From JBKEDS01 sp047975545 (GTDB taxonomy: Bacteria; Bacteroidota; Bacteroidia; Flavobacteriales; Flavobacteriaceae): a stretch of 64,000 bases of DNA. Made by a program: the position numbers and the translations under genes. Shown one piece after another: positions 41,427 to 50,865 of the stretch. Every line of letters begins with the position of its first letter. The first letter of the stretch is position 1. The notes beneath the pieces are model-generated. The model was not told the origin of the DNA. It made no database searches and was given only the letters and a program-made list of their open reading frames with translations. The stretch spans positions 1-64,000 of the forward strand of contig JBKEDS010000027.1 in the NCBI GenBank assembly GCA_047975545.1, given 5' to 3'.

Positions 41427-43983
41427 CATTGCACCATTAACTTCAGCATTAAAACACTGCATTGTTGTATTATTTCTTCTAATAAGTGTAACCATAAAAG
41501 CCCAGGACAAACCCTATGTAGAAGGCGGCAAATACACCCTTGGCGATATAACCGTTAAGGGCAACACGGTTTTTAACGAATCCACCATTATTAATTACTC
41601 CGGCCTAAGCAAGGGCAAGGAAATAACCATTCCCGGCGAGGATATTAGCAACGCCATAAAAAAACTTTGGAAATCGAAACTCTTTAGCGATATCGAAATT
41701 TACGTTACCAAAATAGAAGGCAATACCGCATACCTGCAAATACAACTATCCGATTTGCCCCAACTTAACGAGGTTAAAATAAACGGCGTAAAAAAAGGTA
41801 AAGTTGAAGACATTATAGACGAAAACAAACTTAAAAAAGGTACCAAGGTTAACGAAAACCTTATTACTACCACCAAAAACTACCTAACCAACAAGTACAA
41901 AAAAGAAGGCTTTTTAAACACCAAGGTTTTAATAAACACCATAGACGTTAAGGACTCCCTGCAAACCGCCCGTGTTAACATGGTAGTAAACATCGACAAA
42001 GGTGAAAAAGTAAAAATAGACAATATTATATTTAAGGGCAATACCATTTTAAGCGATAAAAAACTTAAAAAAAGCATGAAAAAAACCAAGCAGATAAACC
42101 CTGTCCGGTTTCTTAAACGCTCCAAATACGTCGAAGCCGATTACAAAGAAGATTTGGTAAGCCTTATCGATACTTATAAAGAAAATGGCCATCGCGATGC
42201 CCGTGTACTGTCCGATAGCATAATATACAACAACGACAAAACCATATCCCTTCAAATAGCCGTAGAAGAAGGCGAAAAATACACCTTTGGCGATATTGCG
42301 TTTATAGGCAACACCGTATACAGCAACCAGCAGTTAAACCGGTTGCTCCGCATAAAAAATGGCGACACCTATAACGGCGTATTACTGCAAAAGCGCATTG
42401 CCGACAACACAAAGCCCGACGGCGAGGACATTACCAACCTATACCAAAACAGCGGCTACCTATTTTCCACCATAAACCCCGTAGAAGTTAGCGCCGATAA
42501 CAACGTTATCGATATGGAAATAAGGATAACCGAAGGCAAGCCCGCCTATTTTAACAACGTAACCGTTGTGGGCAACGACAAAACCAACGACCACGTAATT
42601 TACCGCGAAATACGTACCCGTCCCGGCCAACTGTACAGCAAGCAAAACGTCGTGCGTACCGTACGCGAGCTTGGGCAATTGGGCTTTTTCGATGCCCAGG
42701 AAATAAGCCCCAACTTTAACAACCCCAACCCCAACGAAGGCACCATAGATATGGAATATTCGGTAAAGGAAACCGGTTCCAGCCAAATCGAGCTACAAGG
42801 TGGTTATGGCGGCGGCGGTTTTATTGGTACTTTGGGGCTGTCGTTTAACAACTTCTCCATAAAAAACATATTTAATAAAGAAGCCTACAAACCCCTACCC
42901 ATGGGCGATGGCCAAAAACTAGCCTTACGCCTGCAAGCCAGCCAATTTTATCGTACTTACAGCTTTTCGTTTTCCGAACCCTGGTTGGGTGGCAAACGCC
43001 CCGTACAGTTTTCGGCATCGCTATCGCATACCAAACAGTTTTTATACAATTATAGCAACTACAAAGCCGATAAGTCCAAAAGTTTTAATATTACGGGTGT
43101 TACCTTTGGTTTGGCCAAACGTTTAACCGTACCCGACGATTATTTTACCCTGTCGCAATACGTGGGCTACCAACGCTACGATTTAAACAACTATAACACC
43201 GGATTGTTTACCTTTGGCGACGGGTTTTCCAACAACCTGTTTTATTCGGTTGGCTTGGCCCGCGACAATACCACCTTCGACCCCATTTACCCCACCGGAG
43301 GCTCAAGGTTTAGCGTAACGGCAAAACTATCGCCACCCTATTCCTTATTTAACAATGTGGATTATAAAGCCTTAAAAGAAGAATACGATGGACTGGACAG
43401 TTCGGTTGCTTCCGAATACGAGCGTATGGCCGAAATAGACCAAGAACGCTACAACTGGTTGGAATTTTACAAAATAAACTTTAAGGGCGAATGGTATACC
43501 CAAATTACCAAAAACTTGGTATTGCGCCCAACCGCCGAGTTTGGTTTCCTTGGTGCTTATAACAAGGACCGCGGCATTATCCCTTTTGAGCGTTACTTCC
43601 TTGGGGGCGATGGTATGGGCACTTACAGCTTAGATGGTCGTGAAGCTATTGCTTTGCGAGGATACCCTAACCAGTCCTTATCCTCTAACGACGGCGGTAC
43701 CATTTACAACAAATTTTCATTGGAGTTGCGCTACCCCATAACCCTTAAAGGCCAGGCCAAAATATTTGCCCTGTCGTTTCTTGAGGCCGGTGCTTCCTAC
43801 GATGGTTTTAAAGACTATAATCCCTTCGAGCTTAAACGTTCGGCAGGCTTGGGCGTACGTATTTTTATGCCCGCTTTTGGTTTGCTGGGTATCGATTTTG
43901 GTTATGGTTTCGACCCCATTACCGGCAAAGGAACAAAAGCCCACGGTTGGGAAACCCATTTTATTATCGGGCAACAATTTTAA
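41371..43983 (+). CDS. bamA: Outer membrane protein assembly factor BamA
   Basis: About 870 residues: signal peptide after a long basic/polar leader (CIVVLFLLISVTIKAQ), then five POTRA domains (for example YTLGDITVKGNTVFNESTII, KIDNIIFKGNTILSDKKL, YTFGDIAFIGNTVYSNQQL and AYFNNVTVVGNDKTNDHVIY). A C-terminal Omp85 barrel follows, ending GWETHFIIGQQF. It is the central catalyst of outer-membrane beta-barrel insertion. I chose the ATG at 41371; an earlier ORF start at 41296 adds residues that only exist as antiframe of uppS. The start inside uppS implies translational coupling with an unusually long overlap. Confidence 0.95.
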   Translation: MNIKKENDDLGKQANNSANIAPLTSALKHCIVVLFLLISVTIKAQDKPYVEGGKYTLGDITVKGNTVFNESTIINYSGLSKGKEITIPGEDISNAIKKLWKSKLFSDIEIYVTKIEGNTAYLQIQLSDLPQLNEVKINGVKKGKVEDIIDENKLKKGTKVNENLITTTKNYLTNKYKKEGFLNTKVLINTIDVKDSLQTARVNMVVNIDKGEKVKIDNIIFKGNTILSDKKLKKSMKKTKQINPVRFLKRSKYVEADYKEDLVSLIDTYKENGHRDARVLSDSIIYNNDKTISLQIAVEEGEKYTFGDIAFIGNTVYSNQQLNRLLRIKNGDTYNGVLLQKRIADNTKPDGEDITNLYQNSGYLFSTINPVEVSADNNVIDMEIRITEGKPAYFNNVTVVGNDKTNDHVIYREIRTRPGQLYSKQNVVRTVRELGQLGFFDAQEISPNFNNPNPNEGTIDMEYSVKETGSSQIELQGGYGGGGFIGTLGLSFNNFSIKNIFNKEAYKPLPMGDGQKLALRLQASQFYRTYSFSFSEPWLGGKRPVQFSASLSHTKQFLYNYSNYKADKSKSFNITGVTFGLAKRLTVPDDYFTLSQYVGYQRYDLNNYNTGLFTFGDGFSNNLFYSVGLARDNTTFDPIYPTGGSRFSVTAKLSPPYSLFNNVDYKALKEEYDGLDSSVASEYERMAEIDQERYNWLEFYKINFKGEWYTQITKNLVLRPTAEFGFLGAYNKDRGIIPFERYFLGGDGMGTYSLDGREAIALRGYPNQSLSSNDGGTIYNKFSLELRYPITLKGQAKIFALSFLEAGASYDGFKDYNPFELKRSAGLGVRIFMPAFGLLGIDFGYGFDPITGKGTKAHGWETHFIIGQQF

Positions 43984-44144
43984 TTTTGGCACGATATTTT
44001 CTAATACCATTTTAACGATTTAGCCGGGAATTAAATTTTTTAATGTTAAAATTCATTAATTTTGGAAACCATAATTCTTACGGCCGATAGAATAAAACCA
44101 ATCATCTGTCGTTTTTAGAATTACAAACTATAATCGACTAAATA

Positions 44145-45170
44145 ATGAAACAGATGAAAAACAACGTTCTTTTTTTACTAACATTAGTTTTTACCCTAAG
44201 CCTATCTGTTCAAGCCCAACGGGGCGGCATAAAAATTGGCTATATTGATACCGAGTATATTTTAGAAAATATTCCCGAGTACCAAGATGCCACGGCGCAG
44301 TTAAACGAAAAAGCCAATAAGTGGAAGTTGGAAATCGACGGCAAATTAAACGCCGTAGACCAAAAACGAAACGCCCTAAACAGCGAAAAGCCACTGTTAA
44401 CCAAAGAACTTATAGACGAGCGTGAAGAAGATATAGCCTTTGAAGAAAGCGAAATATTGGATTACCAACAAAAACGCTTTGGTCCCAATGGCGATTTGTT
44501 TATCCAGAAAAAACAGCTCATGCAGCCCATACAGGATCAAATATTTGCGGCGGTACAGGATTTGGCCGCAACCCGGCAATACGATTTTATTTTCGACAAA
44601 GCCTCGTCCGATGCCCTAATGCTGTACTCCCGGAGCCAGTACGATTTAAGCGAGGTAATTATCCGCAGTATTTCAAAAACGGCAAAACGCACCCAAGCCC
44701 AAAGCAAAGCCGAACGCAAGGCCGCCGAAAACGAAGAAATATTGCCCGAAATAAATGCCGAATTGGAAGCCCGTGAACGCGCCATAGAAGAAAAAAAGCT
44801 TGAGCGCGAAGCCGCAGCCGAAAAGCGCCGACAAGATATTTTGGATGCCCGCGAAGCCCGAAAACAAGACATGGAAGCCAAACGCCAACAATTATTGGAG
44901 CAACGCGAAAAAGAACGCCAAGAAGTTATAAACGCCCGTGTAAAGGCCGAAACCAAAGCCACAAGCGCCAAAAGCAATAGCACGGAAGTTGAAGAAAAAC
45001 AAGAAACCACAACCGAACCCGCAAAAACCCGGGCCGAGCTTATAGAAGAAAAACGCAAAGAACGCTTGGCCGAAATGGAAGCCCGAAGGCAAGAACTTAT
45101 ACAAAAACGCAAACAACTGTTAGAGGAACGCCAACGTGCCAAGGACAGTATAAATAACTTGAACAATTAA
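44145..45170 (+). CDS. OmpH/Skp-family periplasmic chaperone with long coiled-coil tail
   Basis: A 341-residue exported protein: signal peptide ending SVQAQ, then an OmpH/Skp domain (KIGYIDTEYILENIPEYQDA to ~residue 175). It continues into a ~160-residue charged coiled coil (KAERKAAENEEILPEINAEL, EKRRQDILDAREARKQD, LIEKRKQ-type repeats). Standard Skp is ~160 residues, so the tail roughly doubles it. Skp chaperones unfolded outer-membrane proteins on their way to BamA, encoded just upstream. An alternative ATG is at 44154. A TAATTTTG box at 44057-44064 is a possible promoter. Confidence 0.93.
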   Translation: MKQMKNNVLFLLTLVFTLSLSVQAQRGGIKIGYIDTEYILENIPEYQDATAQLNEKANKWKLEIDGKLNAVDQKRNALNSEKPLLTKELIDEREEDIAFEESEILDYQQKRFGPNGDLFIQKKQLMQPIQDQIFAAVQDLAATRQYDFIFDKASSDALMLYSRSQYDLSEVIIRSISKTAKRTQAQSKAERKAAENEEILPEINAELEARERAIEEKKLEREAAAEKRRQDILDAREARKQDMEAKRQQLLEQREKERQEVINARVKAETKATSAKSNSTEVEEKQETTTEPAKTRAELIEEKRKERLAEMEARRQELIQKRKQLLEERQRAKDSINNLNN

Positions 45171-45201
45171 CAATTTATAACACACATTAATACTATTAAC
45201 A

Positions 45202-45708
45202 ATGAAACAATTAAAAACTATTTTTCTATCATTTGCATTACTTATCGGCGCTGTTAGCTTTACCCAGGCGCAAAGCAAAGTAGCACACATTAACACCCAG
45301 GAACTGGTTGCGGCCATGCCCGAAATGAAAGCCGCCCAAAGCGAGCTGGAAACCTTAAGCAAAACCTATCAAACCGATATACAAAACTCCATTACCGAGT
45401 TTCAAACCTTGCTTAAACAATACGAAACCGAAGCCGCTACCAAAACCGAAGAGGAAAATGCCAAGCGTGGCCAAGAAATCCAAGAAAAACAACAACGCAT
45501 CCAACAGTTCCAAGCCGATGCCCAAAAAGATTTGCAACAAAAGGAATTGGATTTAATTAAACCTATTACCGAAAAAGCCAGAACCGCCATTTTAAAAGTG
45601 GCCAGGGCCCAAGGTTTCGATTATGTTTTAGATGCCTCGCAAGGCGTTGCCATTTTAACCGATGGTAAAGATTTACTAAACGATGTTAAAAAAGAAATGG
45701 GAATCTAA
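45202..45708 (+). CDS. OmpH/Skp-family periplasmic chaperone
   Basis: A 168-residue exported protein of normal Skp length: signal peptide (~1-23, ending FTQAQ), then KVAHINTQELVAAMPEMKAA, a coiled-coil prong region (EKQQRIQQFQADAQKDLQQK) and closing AILKVARAQGFDYVLDASQG. Second of two tandem skp-type genes behind bamA, the arrangement usual in flavobacteria. Thirty-one bp separate it from the larger paralogue, so the pair is likely cotranscribed. Confidence 0.95.
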   Translation: MKQLKTIFLSFALLIGAVSFTQAQSKVAHINTQELVAAMPEMKAAQSELETLSKTYQTDIQNSITEFQTLLKQYETEAATKTEEENAKRGQEIQEKQQRIQQFQADAQKDLQQKELDLIKPITEKARTAILKVARAQGFDYVLDASQGVAILTDGKDLLNDVKKEMGI

Positions 45709-45735
45709 TTAATTTCCAAATAAAATAAACCCGAT

Positions 45736-45911
45736 AAAAAGAGGTTGTCTGAAAAGTGTTTTTTTGTCATTTCGAGCATTTGATATTAAGAGGAGCAAAC
45801 ATAGTTTGCGGTAAATATCGAGAAATCTTATTATATTGAAAATAAGCAATTTATTTTTTTAAGATTCTTCACTTCGTTCAGAATGACAATCATTTTAGAC
45901 AGCCTCTTTTT
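45736..45911. repeat. Fold-back repeat family B, copy 2
   Basis: About 175 bp. AAAAAGAGGTTGTCTGAAAAG at the left end is inverted as CATTTTAGACAGCCTCTTTT at the right end, with further inverted similarity inward (TTTTTGTCATT against AGAATGACAATC). It can act as a terminator for the skp pair because the right arm ends in a T-run. Copy 1 is at 33339-33495. Confidence 0.75.
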
Positions 45912-45925
45912 ATTTTTGCTATACT

Positions 45926-46705
45926 ATGAACACACAACCCATTGGCCTTTTCGATTCGGGCGTTGGCGGCACTTCCATTTGGAAGGAAATACACCAACTC
46001 CTGCCCAACGAAAACACCATTTACCTGGCCGATAGTGCCAATGCCCCTTATGGGCCAAAGGGAAAAAAAGCCATTATTGCCCTAAGCCAAAAAAACACCG
46101 AGCTACTTTTAAAAAACAATTGTAAATTAATAGTAGTAGCCTGCAATACCGCCACCACAAATGCTATTTCGGTATTGCGCCAAACCTATAATGTGCCGTT
46201 TATTGGCATAGAACCCGCCATAAAGCCCGCTGCCCTGCAAACCCAAACAGGTGCCATTGGCATTTTGGCAACCAAAGGCACGCTAAGCAGCGATTTGTTT
46301 TCTAAAACCTCGGCACAATTTGCATCCAATATTAAAGTTATCGAGCAAGTGGGAAACGGCCTTGTAGAACTTATTGAAAACGGAAAATTGTTTTCAGAAG
46401 AAATGAAAACACTCCTAACAAACTATTTAAAACCCATGCTGGATGCCAACATCGATTATTTGGTCTTGGGCTGCACCCATTACCCTTACCTCCTACCCTT
46501 ATTACACAACCTTTTGCCGAAACACGTTAAAATAATAGATTCGGGCGAAGCCGTTGCCCGACAAACAAAAGCCGTTTTAACGCAGTACGGTTTATTAAAT
46601 TCAACTTCGGAAAAACCAAAAACCGAATTTTTTACCAATGGGAATATTCAGGTTTTAAACGATTTGATAGGGCAATCGCATCAGGTTAACCCGTTAGAAT
46701 TTTAA
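45926..46705 (+). CDS. murI: Glutamate racemase
   Basis: A 259-residue racemase providing D-glutamate for peptidoglycan. FDSGVGGTS (9-17) and the two catalytic cysteines in VVACNTATTNA and LGCTHYPYL identify it. The TATTTTTG box at 45911-45918 overlaps the end of fold-back copy 2 and lies only 7 bp before the ATG, so transcription from it would be nearly leaderless. Otherwise murI is read through from the skp genes. It closes the envelope-biogenesis block that starts at 38.2 kb. Confidence 0.96.
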   Translation: MNTQPIGLFDSGVGGTSIWKEIHQLLPNENTIYLADSANAPYGPKGKKAIIALSQKNTELLLKNNCKLIVVACNTATTNAISVLRQTYNVPFIGIEPAIKPAALQTQTGAIGILATKGTLSSDLFSKTSAQFASNIKVIEQVGNGLVELIENGKLFSEEMKTLLTNYLKPMLDANIDYLVLGCTHYPYLLPLLHNLLPKHVKIIDSGEAVARQTKAVLTQYGLLNSTSEKPKTEFFTNGNIQVLNDLIGQSHQVNPLEF

Positions 46706-47024
46706 AACGCCTTAAATGGGATATTTTAAGTTGAAAAAATAAAATGAATATCCGTATTCATACCTAAAATTACCTTAGATTTATTGGATTCTGTCATTCT
46801 GAGGAACGAAGAATCTCTTTTTATTGCCTATAAAGATTCTTCACTTCAAGTTTACCTTGAGCTTAGTCGAAAGGTTCAGAATAACAAAAAATATTTATTT
46901 AGGTATAAATACGGATATTCAAAAAAGATAACATTAAATACTTTCATAAATTTTAAAATATTTTATTTAGATTTAATTAAAATAAACTACATTTGCGCGA
47001 TATAATCGTTTTATACAACGAATT
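46706..47024. other. Intergenic region with a GATTCTTCACTT-type repeat
   Basis: This 319-bp gap holds an inverted-repeat pair: GTCATTCTGAGGAACGAAGA (about 46795-46815) against the arm around TCTTCACTTCAAG ... CAGAATAAC (46848-46890). Inside it is CCTTGAGCTTAGTCGAAAGG at 46855-46874, which also occurs (inverted) inside mfd. Apart from that, the A/T-rich sequence before 47024 shows no gene. Confidence 0.55.
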
Positions 47025-47186
47025 TTGGGCAAAAAGAAGAAAAAAAAAGCATTAAAAAAACTGGAACTTGCGGGCATTGTGCTTCCCGACAAGGTTAAAA
47101 GCAGTTGCTGCAAAAAATATAAAAAAAGCGAGGATAAACGCTGCACAAAATGCCCGTGTTTCGATTTGCTTAAAAAAGTAGCTTAG
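47025..47186 (+). CDS. Small lysine- and cysteine-rich protein (53 residues)
   Basis: A TTG at 47025 opens a 53-codon frame: a polylysine start (LGKKKKKKALKKLELAG), then SSCCKKYKKSEDKRCTKCPC, FD and LLKKVA. The CC...C..CPxFD pattern recalls small conserved Bacteroidetes proteins of unknown function with a CCxKY...CxxCPxFD motif; I believe it is real but cannot search for relatives. The five cysteines could bind a metal. Function unknown. No ATG is available in frame, so TTG (or ATT at 47022) must serve as start. Confidence 0.55.
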   Translation: MGKKKKKKALKKLELAGIVLPDKVKSSCCKKYKKSEDKRCTKCPCFDLLKKVA

Positions 47187-47206
47187 TTACTTCTCCTTTT
47201 TCAATT

Positions 47207-47225
47207 TATACCAATTTCACATTTA
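47207..47225. repeat. Isolated end of fold-back repeat family A
   Basis: TTTATACCAATTTCACATTT matches the left terminus of the 16734-16903 element; no matching right arm was found nearby. Confidence 0.4.
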
Positions 47226-47358
47226 TTACGTGTGACCGAAAATTGCTATTCGTGTCATAGAACTATGGATGTTGTTAAAAAAAACAACAAAGTTCCACGG
47301 CATACAATCCTCAAAAAGCATTACTTTCGTATATACTTAAAAATTTTATTCACCCATT

Positions 47359-47829
47359 ATGAAAAAACTATTAATAGTATTGCTATCCGTTAGTTTGGTA
47401 GCATGCGGAACCTCGAAAGTTGTTAGGGATTCCAAAAAAGTAATTAAAGGCAATTGGGCGCTTAGCACGATTACGTACAGCGAGGCCGGAACTTATAATG
47501 TTACCCTGTTAAACGACGCCACTAAAGAATGTTTCGAGGGCAGCACATGGCAATTTATACCCAACAACAATACCGGTATTTACAGCATTAACGGTTTGGA
47601 TTGCACCGAAGGCGACCGCAACTTTATCTTTACTATACAAGAGGTCGATGCCACAACGGGGCTGTACAGTTTCCTATTAAAGCCCACCGATGCCAAGCAT
47701 AAATCGGAAACCAATCAAGGGTTTAGGCTAAAACTTTCGGCCTTGTCCGATACCGATATGCAGTGGCAGCAAACCCTAAACGTCGATGGCAAACCCTTTA
47801 CCATAACCATGAATTTCACTAAAATTTAA
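47359..47829 (+). CDS. Lipocalin-like lipoprotein
   Basis: A 156-residue lipoprotein (LLIVLLSVSLVACGTS; lipobox Cys 16). The lipocalin-like signature lies near the start of the mature part (VIKGNWALSTITYSEAG) and TWQFIPNNNTGIYSINGLDC further on, typical of the Bacteroidetes lipocalin family PF13648-type. Probably binds a hydrophobic ligand in the periplasm or outer membrane. 14 bp upstream of the OmpA-family gene, so probably cotranscribed. Confidence 0.85.
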   Translation: MKKLLIVLLSVSLVACGTSKVVRDSKKVIKGNWALSTITYSEAGTYNVTLLNDATKECFEGSTWQFIPNNNTGIYSINGLDCTEGDRNFIFTIQEVDATTGLYSFLLKPTDAKHKSETNQGFRLKLSALSDTDMQWQQTLNVDGKPFTITMNFTKI

Positions 47830-47843
47830 AACAATCGTATATA

Positions 47844-48548
47844 ATGAACACAGTAATAAAAAAATCTGGACTTTTCCTTTTGGCCGTTTTGGCAACCTTG
47901 AGCTTTACCAATTGTAAATCGGTACAAAATGCCAACAACAAACAAAAAGGTGCCGTTATTGGCGCTACCGGAGGTGCTATTTTGGGCGCTATTTTGGGCA
48001 ACAATATAGGCAAGGGCGGCAATGGCGAACTGGGTGCCGTTATTGGCGGCGTTATCGGTGGTGGTGCAGGTGTACTTATCGGCAATAAAATGGACAAGCA
48101 AGCCCAACAGATAGAAAACGAAATACCCGGTGCGCAGGTCGAGCGGGTGGACGATGGTATCGTGGTAACCTTCGACGAAACCAGCGGCGTGTATTTCGAT
48201 ACCGCCAAATACAACATTAATGCGGCTTCGCAAGAAACCCTAAATAAACTAATAGGTGTTTTTAAGGAATATCCCGACACTAATATTCTCGTGGTAGGCC
48301 ATACCGATAGTGCCGGAGCCGACGAGTACAACATGACCCTTTCTAAAAACCGTGCCAATGCCGTTACCAATTACCTAACCCAAAATGGGGTATTAAGCGG
48401 CAGGCTAACCACCAACTGGTATGGCGAACAGCAACCCGTTGCCGACAACAGTACAGCCGAAGGCCGTGCCAAAAACCGTCGTGTAAACATTGCTATTATT
48501 CCAAACGAAAAAATGATAGAAGACGCCAAACAACAAGCAGGCGAATAA
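47844..48548 (+). CDS. OmpA-family lipoprotein with glycine-zipper segment
   Basis: A 234-residue protein: signal/lipobox LLAVLATLSFTNC, then a glycine-zipper region rich in GAVIGATGGAILGAILGNNI. The OmpA peptidoglycan-binding domain follows (GVYFDTAKYNINAASQETLN ... VVGHTDSAGADEYNMTLSKN ... AEGRAKNRRVNIAI). It tethers the outer membrane to peptidoglycan. Resembles Pal/YiaD-like lipoproteins. A strong terminator follows. Confidence 0.92.
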   Translation: MNTVIKKSGLFLLAVLATLSFTNCKSVQNANNKQKGAVIGATGGAILGAILGNNIGKGGNGELGAVIGGVIGGGAGVLIGNKMDKQAQQIENEIPGAQVERVDDGIVVTFDETSGVYFDTAKYNINAASQETLNKLIGVFKEYPDTNILVVGHTDSAGADEYNMTLSKNRANAVTNYLTQNGVLSGRLTTNWYGEQQPVADNSTAEGRAKNRRVNIAIIPNEKMIEDAKQQAGE

Positions 48549-48571
48549 ATTTTTAGAACAATATAATTTAG

Positions 48572-48612
48572 AAATCCCGTTTTCAATAGTATTTTTGAAG
48601 GCGGGATTTTTT
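48572..48612 (+). terminator. Terminator after the OmpA-family gene
   Basis: Stem AAATCCCG / CGGGATTT (8 bp) with a 22-base loop region, followed by at least ten T, placed between the OmpA gene and tex. Confidence 0.85.
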
Positions 48613-48634
48613 TTTTTGAACCAAAATTTACGGA

Positions 48635-50764
48635 ATGGCATCCATAACCAACTACATAACAACACATACACAACTACCAAAACAAGCCGTTGAAAACACG
48701 TTGCAATTGCTAAACGAAGCCTGTACCATCCCCTTTATTTCACGCTACAGAAAAGAGCGCACCGGAAATTTAAATGAAGTTGAAATAGGTGAAATCGTAA
48801 AATTTAAAACACAGTTCGAAGCCTTGGAAAAACGCAAGGAAACCATACTGAAGGCTTTGGAAGAACAAGGCGTTTTAACTAACGAAATAAAACAAAAAAT
48901 AGAAACCGCCGACAGCTTAACAACCTTGGAGGACCTTTACCTGCCCTATAAAAAAAGCCGAAAAACAAAAGCCGAAAAAGCACGGCAACAAGGTTTGGAA
49001 CCCTTGGCCAAAATAATCATGGCACAAAATGCAAACGATGTAGAATCCTTGGCGTTTCGATATATTAAAGGTGAAGTTAAATCGGTGGACAATGCCTTAG
49101 AAGGCGCCCGCCACATAATAGCCGAGTGGATTAACGAACGTACCGATATACGCAATAACATCAGGTATCAGTTAGAACGCTTTGCAACCATTGCTACCAA
49201 AGTGGCAAAAAAAGCCGAAAACGACGAAAACGCCCAAAAATTTAGGGACTATTTCAATTGGGAAGAATCCCTTAACCGAATACCATCGCACCGATTGCTC
49301 GCCATTTTACGTGCCGAAGCAGAAGGATTTATAAAAACAAAAATTCAAATAGACGACGAACGGGCACTAACAAAAATTGAAGACCGCATAATACGTTCTA
49401 ACAATGCTTGTTCCGAGCAAATTTCCATAGCCGTTAACGACGCCTATAAACGTTTGCTGTTGCCCTCGTTAAGCAACGAAGCCCTGCAAAATGCCAAGGC
49501 CAAAGCCGACGATGCCGCTATTTTGGTATTTGCCAAAAACTTAAAACAATTGCTGTTAGGCGCACCCATTGGCCAAAAACGGGTATTGGCCATCGACCCC
49601 GGGTTTCGCACCGGCTGCAAAGTGGTATGTCTAAATGCCCAAGGCGGATTACTGTACAACGAAACCATTTATCCGCACCCGCCAAAAAACGATGCTTTAG
49701 GAGCTATAAAAAAAATAAGCACGCTAACCGAAGCCTATAAAATTGAAGCCATAGCCATAGGCAACGGTACGGCATCGCGCGAAACGGAAGCCTTAATCCA
49801 CAAAATAAAGTTCAAGACCGATGTGCAGGTATTCGTGGTAAGCGAAGCGGGCGCCAGTATTTATTCGGCATCGGCCATTGCTCGCGAGGAATTTCCAAAT
49901 TACGATGTAACGGTTCGGGGTTCGGTGTCTATCGGGCGCCGTTTGCAGGACCCTTTGGCCGAATTGGTAAAAATCGATGCCAAATCCATAGGCGTGGGGC
50001 AATACCAACACGACGTGGACCAAAGCAAATTAAAAAGCGAGCTGGACCATGTAGTAGAACATTGCGTTAACGCCGTTGGCGTAAACATTAATACCGCCAG
50101 TAAAAGTTTATTAAGCTACGTATCGGGCATAGGCCCGAAATTGGCCGAAAATATTGTGGCTTACCGCAATGAACATGGTGCTTTTACTTCTCGTGAAACC
50201 ATAAAAAGCGTAGCCCGACTGGGCAGTAAGGCTTTTGAGCAAGGTGCCGCTTTTTTACGGATACACGACGCCCAAAACCCTTTGGACAATTCGGCAGTAC
50301 ATCCCGAAAGTTACGGTATCGTGGAAAAAATGGCAAAACACGAAAACGTTTCGGTTGCCAATTTAATAGGTAACAAAAGCGTATTACAAAATATCGACTT
50401 AAATGCCTATTGCACCAAACAAATCGGGTTGCCTACCTTACAAGATATTGTAAAAGAATTGGAAAAACCCGGATTGGATATTAGGGAACAAGCCAAGGTA
50501 TTTGCCTTTAACCAAAACATAAAAACCATTCAAGATTTGCGGCAAGGCCAATTATTGCCCGGTATTGTTAACAATATTACCAATTTCGGGGCTTTTGTAG
50601 ATGTTGGTATAAAGGAAAGCGGCTTAATCCATGTTTCCAACCTATCCGATGGTTTCGTGTCCGATGTTAATGCCTACGTAAGCCTTCACCAACAAGTTAT
50701 TGTATCTGTTCTGGAAGTTGATATTCCGAGGAAACGTATTCAGTTAAAGCTTCATAAGAAATAA
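48635..50764 (+). CDS. tex: Tex-family RNA-binding transcription accessory protein
   Basis: A 709-residue protein: helical N-terminal region (PFISRYRKERTGNLNEVEIG), central YqgF/RNase H-like domain (VLAIDPGFRTGCKVVCLNAQ), helix-hairpin-helix (YVSGIGPKLAENIVAYRNEH), and a C-terminal S1 RNA-binding domain (~640-708; PGIVNNITNFGAFVDVGIKE). Full length for Tex. It associates with transcription and RNA turnover, with an ill-defined precise role. Single gene. Confidence 0.95.
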   Translation: MASITNYITTHTQLPKQAVENTLQLLNEACTIPFISRYRKERTGNLNEVEIGEIVKFKTQFEALEKRKETILKALEEQGVLTNEIKQKIETADSLTTLEDLYLPYKKSRKTKAEKARQQGLEPLAKIIMAQNANDVESLAFRYIKGEVKSVDNALEGARHIIAEWINERTDIRNNIRYQLERFATIATKVAKKAENDENAQKFRDYFNWEESLNRIPSHRLLAILRAEAEGFIKTKIQIDDERALTKIEDRIIRSNNACSEQISIAVNDAYKRLLLPSLSNEALQNAKAKADDAAILVFAKNLKQLLLGAPIGQKRVLAIDPGFRTGCKVVCLNAQGGLLYNETIYPHPPKNDALGAIKKISTLTEAYKIEAIAIGNGTASRETEALIHKIKFKTDVQVFVVSEAGASIYSASAIAREEFPNYDVTVRGSVSIGRRLQDPLAELVKIDAKSIGVGQYQHDVDQSKLKSELDHVVEHCVNAVGVNINTASKSLLSYVSGIGPKLAENIVAYRNEHGAFTSRETIKSVARLGSKAFEQGAAFLRIHDAQNPLDNSAVHPESYGIVEKMAKHENVSVANLIGNKSVLQNIDLNAYCTKQIGLPTLQDIVKELEKPGLDIREQAKVFAFNQNIKTIQDLRQGQLLPGIVNNITNFGAFVDVGIKESGLIHVSNLSDGFVSDVNAYVSLHQQVIVSVLEVDIPRKRIQLKLHKK

Positions 50765-50806
50765 AAACCGTCAACTGCGAAGCACGAAGCAATCCGTTTT
50801 TATAAT

Positions 50807-50836
50807 GAGATTGCTTCGCTTCGCTCGCAAATGACG
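50807..50836. repeat. Short GATTGCTTCG repeat copy
   Basis: GAGATTGCTTCGCTTCGCTC followed by GCAAATGACG, a variant of the repeat found in the clp spacer and at 39.8 kb, in the tex/51-kb convergent gap. Confidence 0.5.
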
Positions 50837-50865
50837 TTTGCTTTATACTCAATTTCACTTCAAAA

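Noticed and set aside
44537..45166. 209-codon open frame antisense to the larger skp gene
   Set aside because: Arises from the charged coiled-coil codons of the sense gene (reverse complement gives Ser/Arg/Cys runs); no motif.
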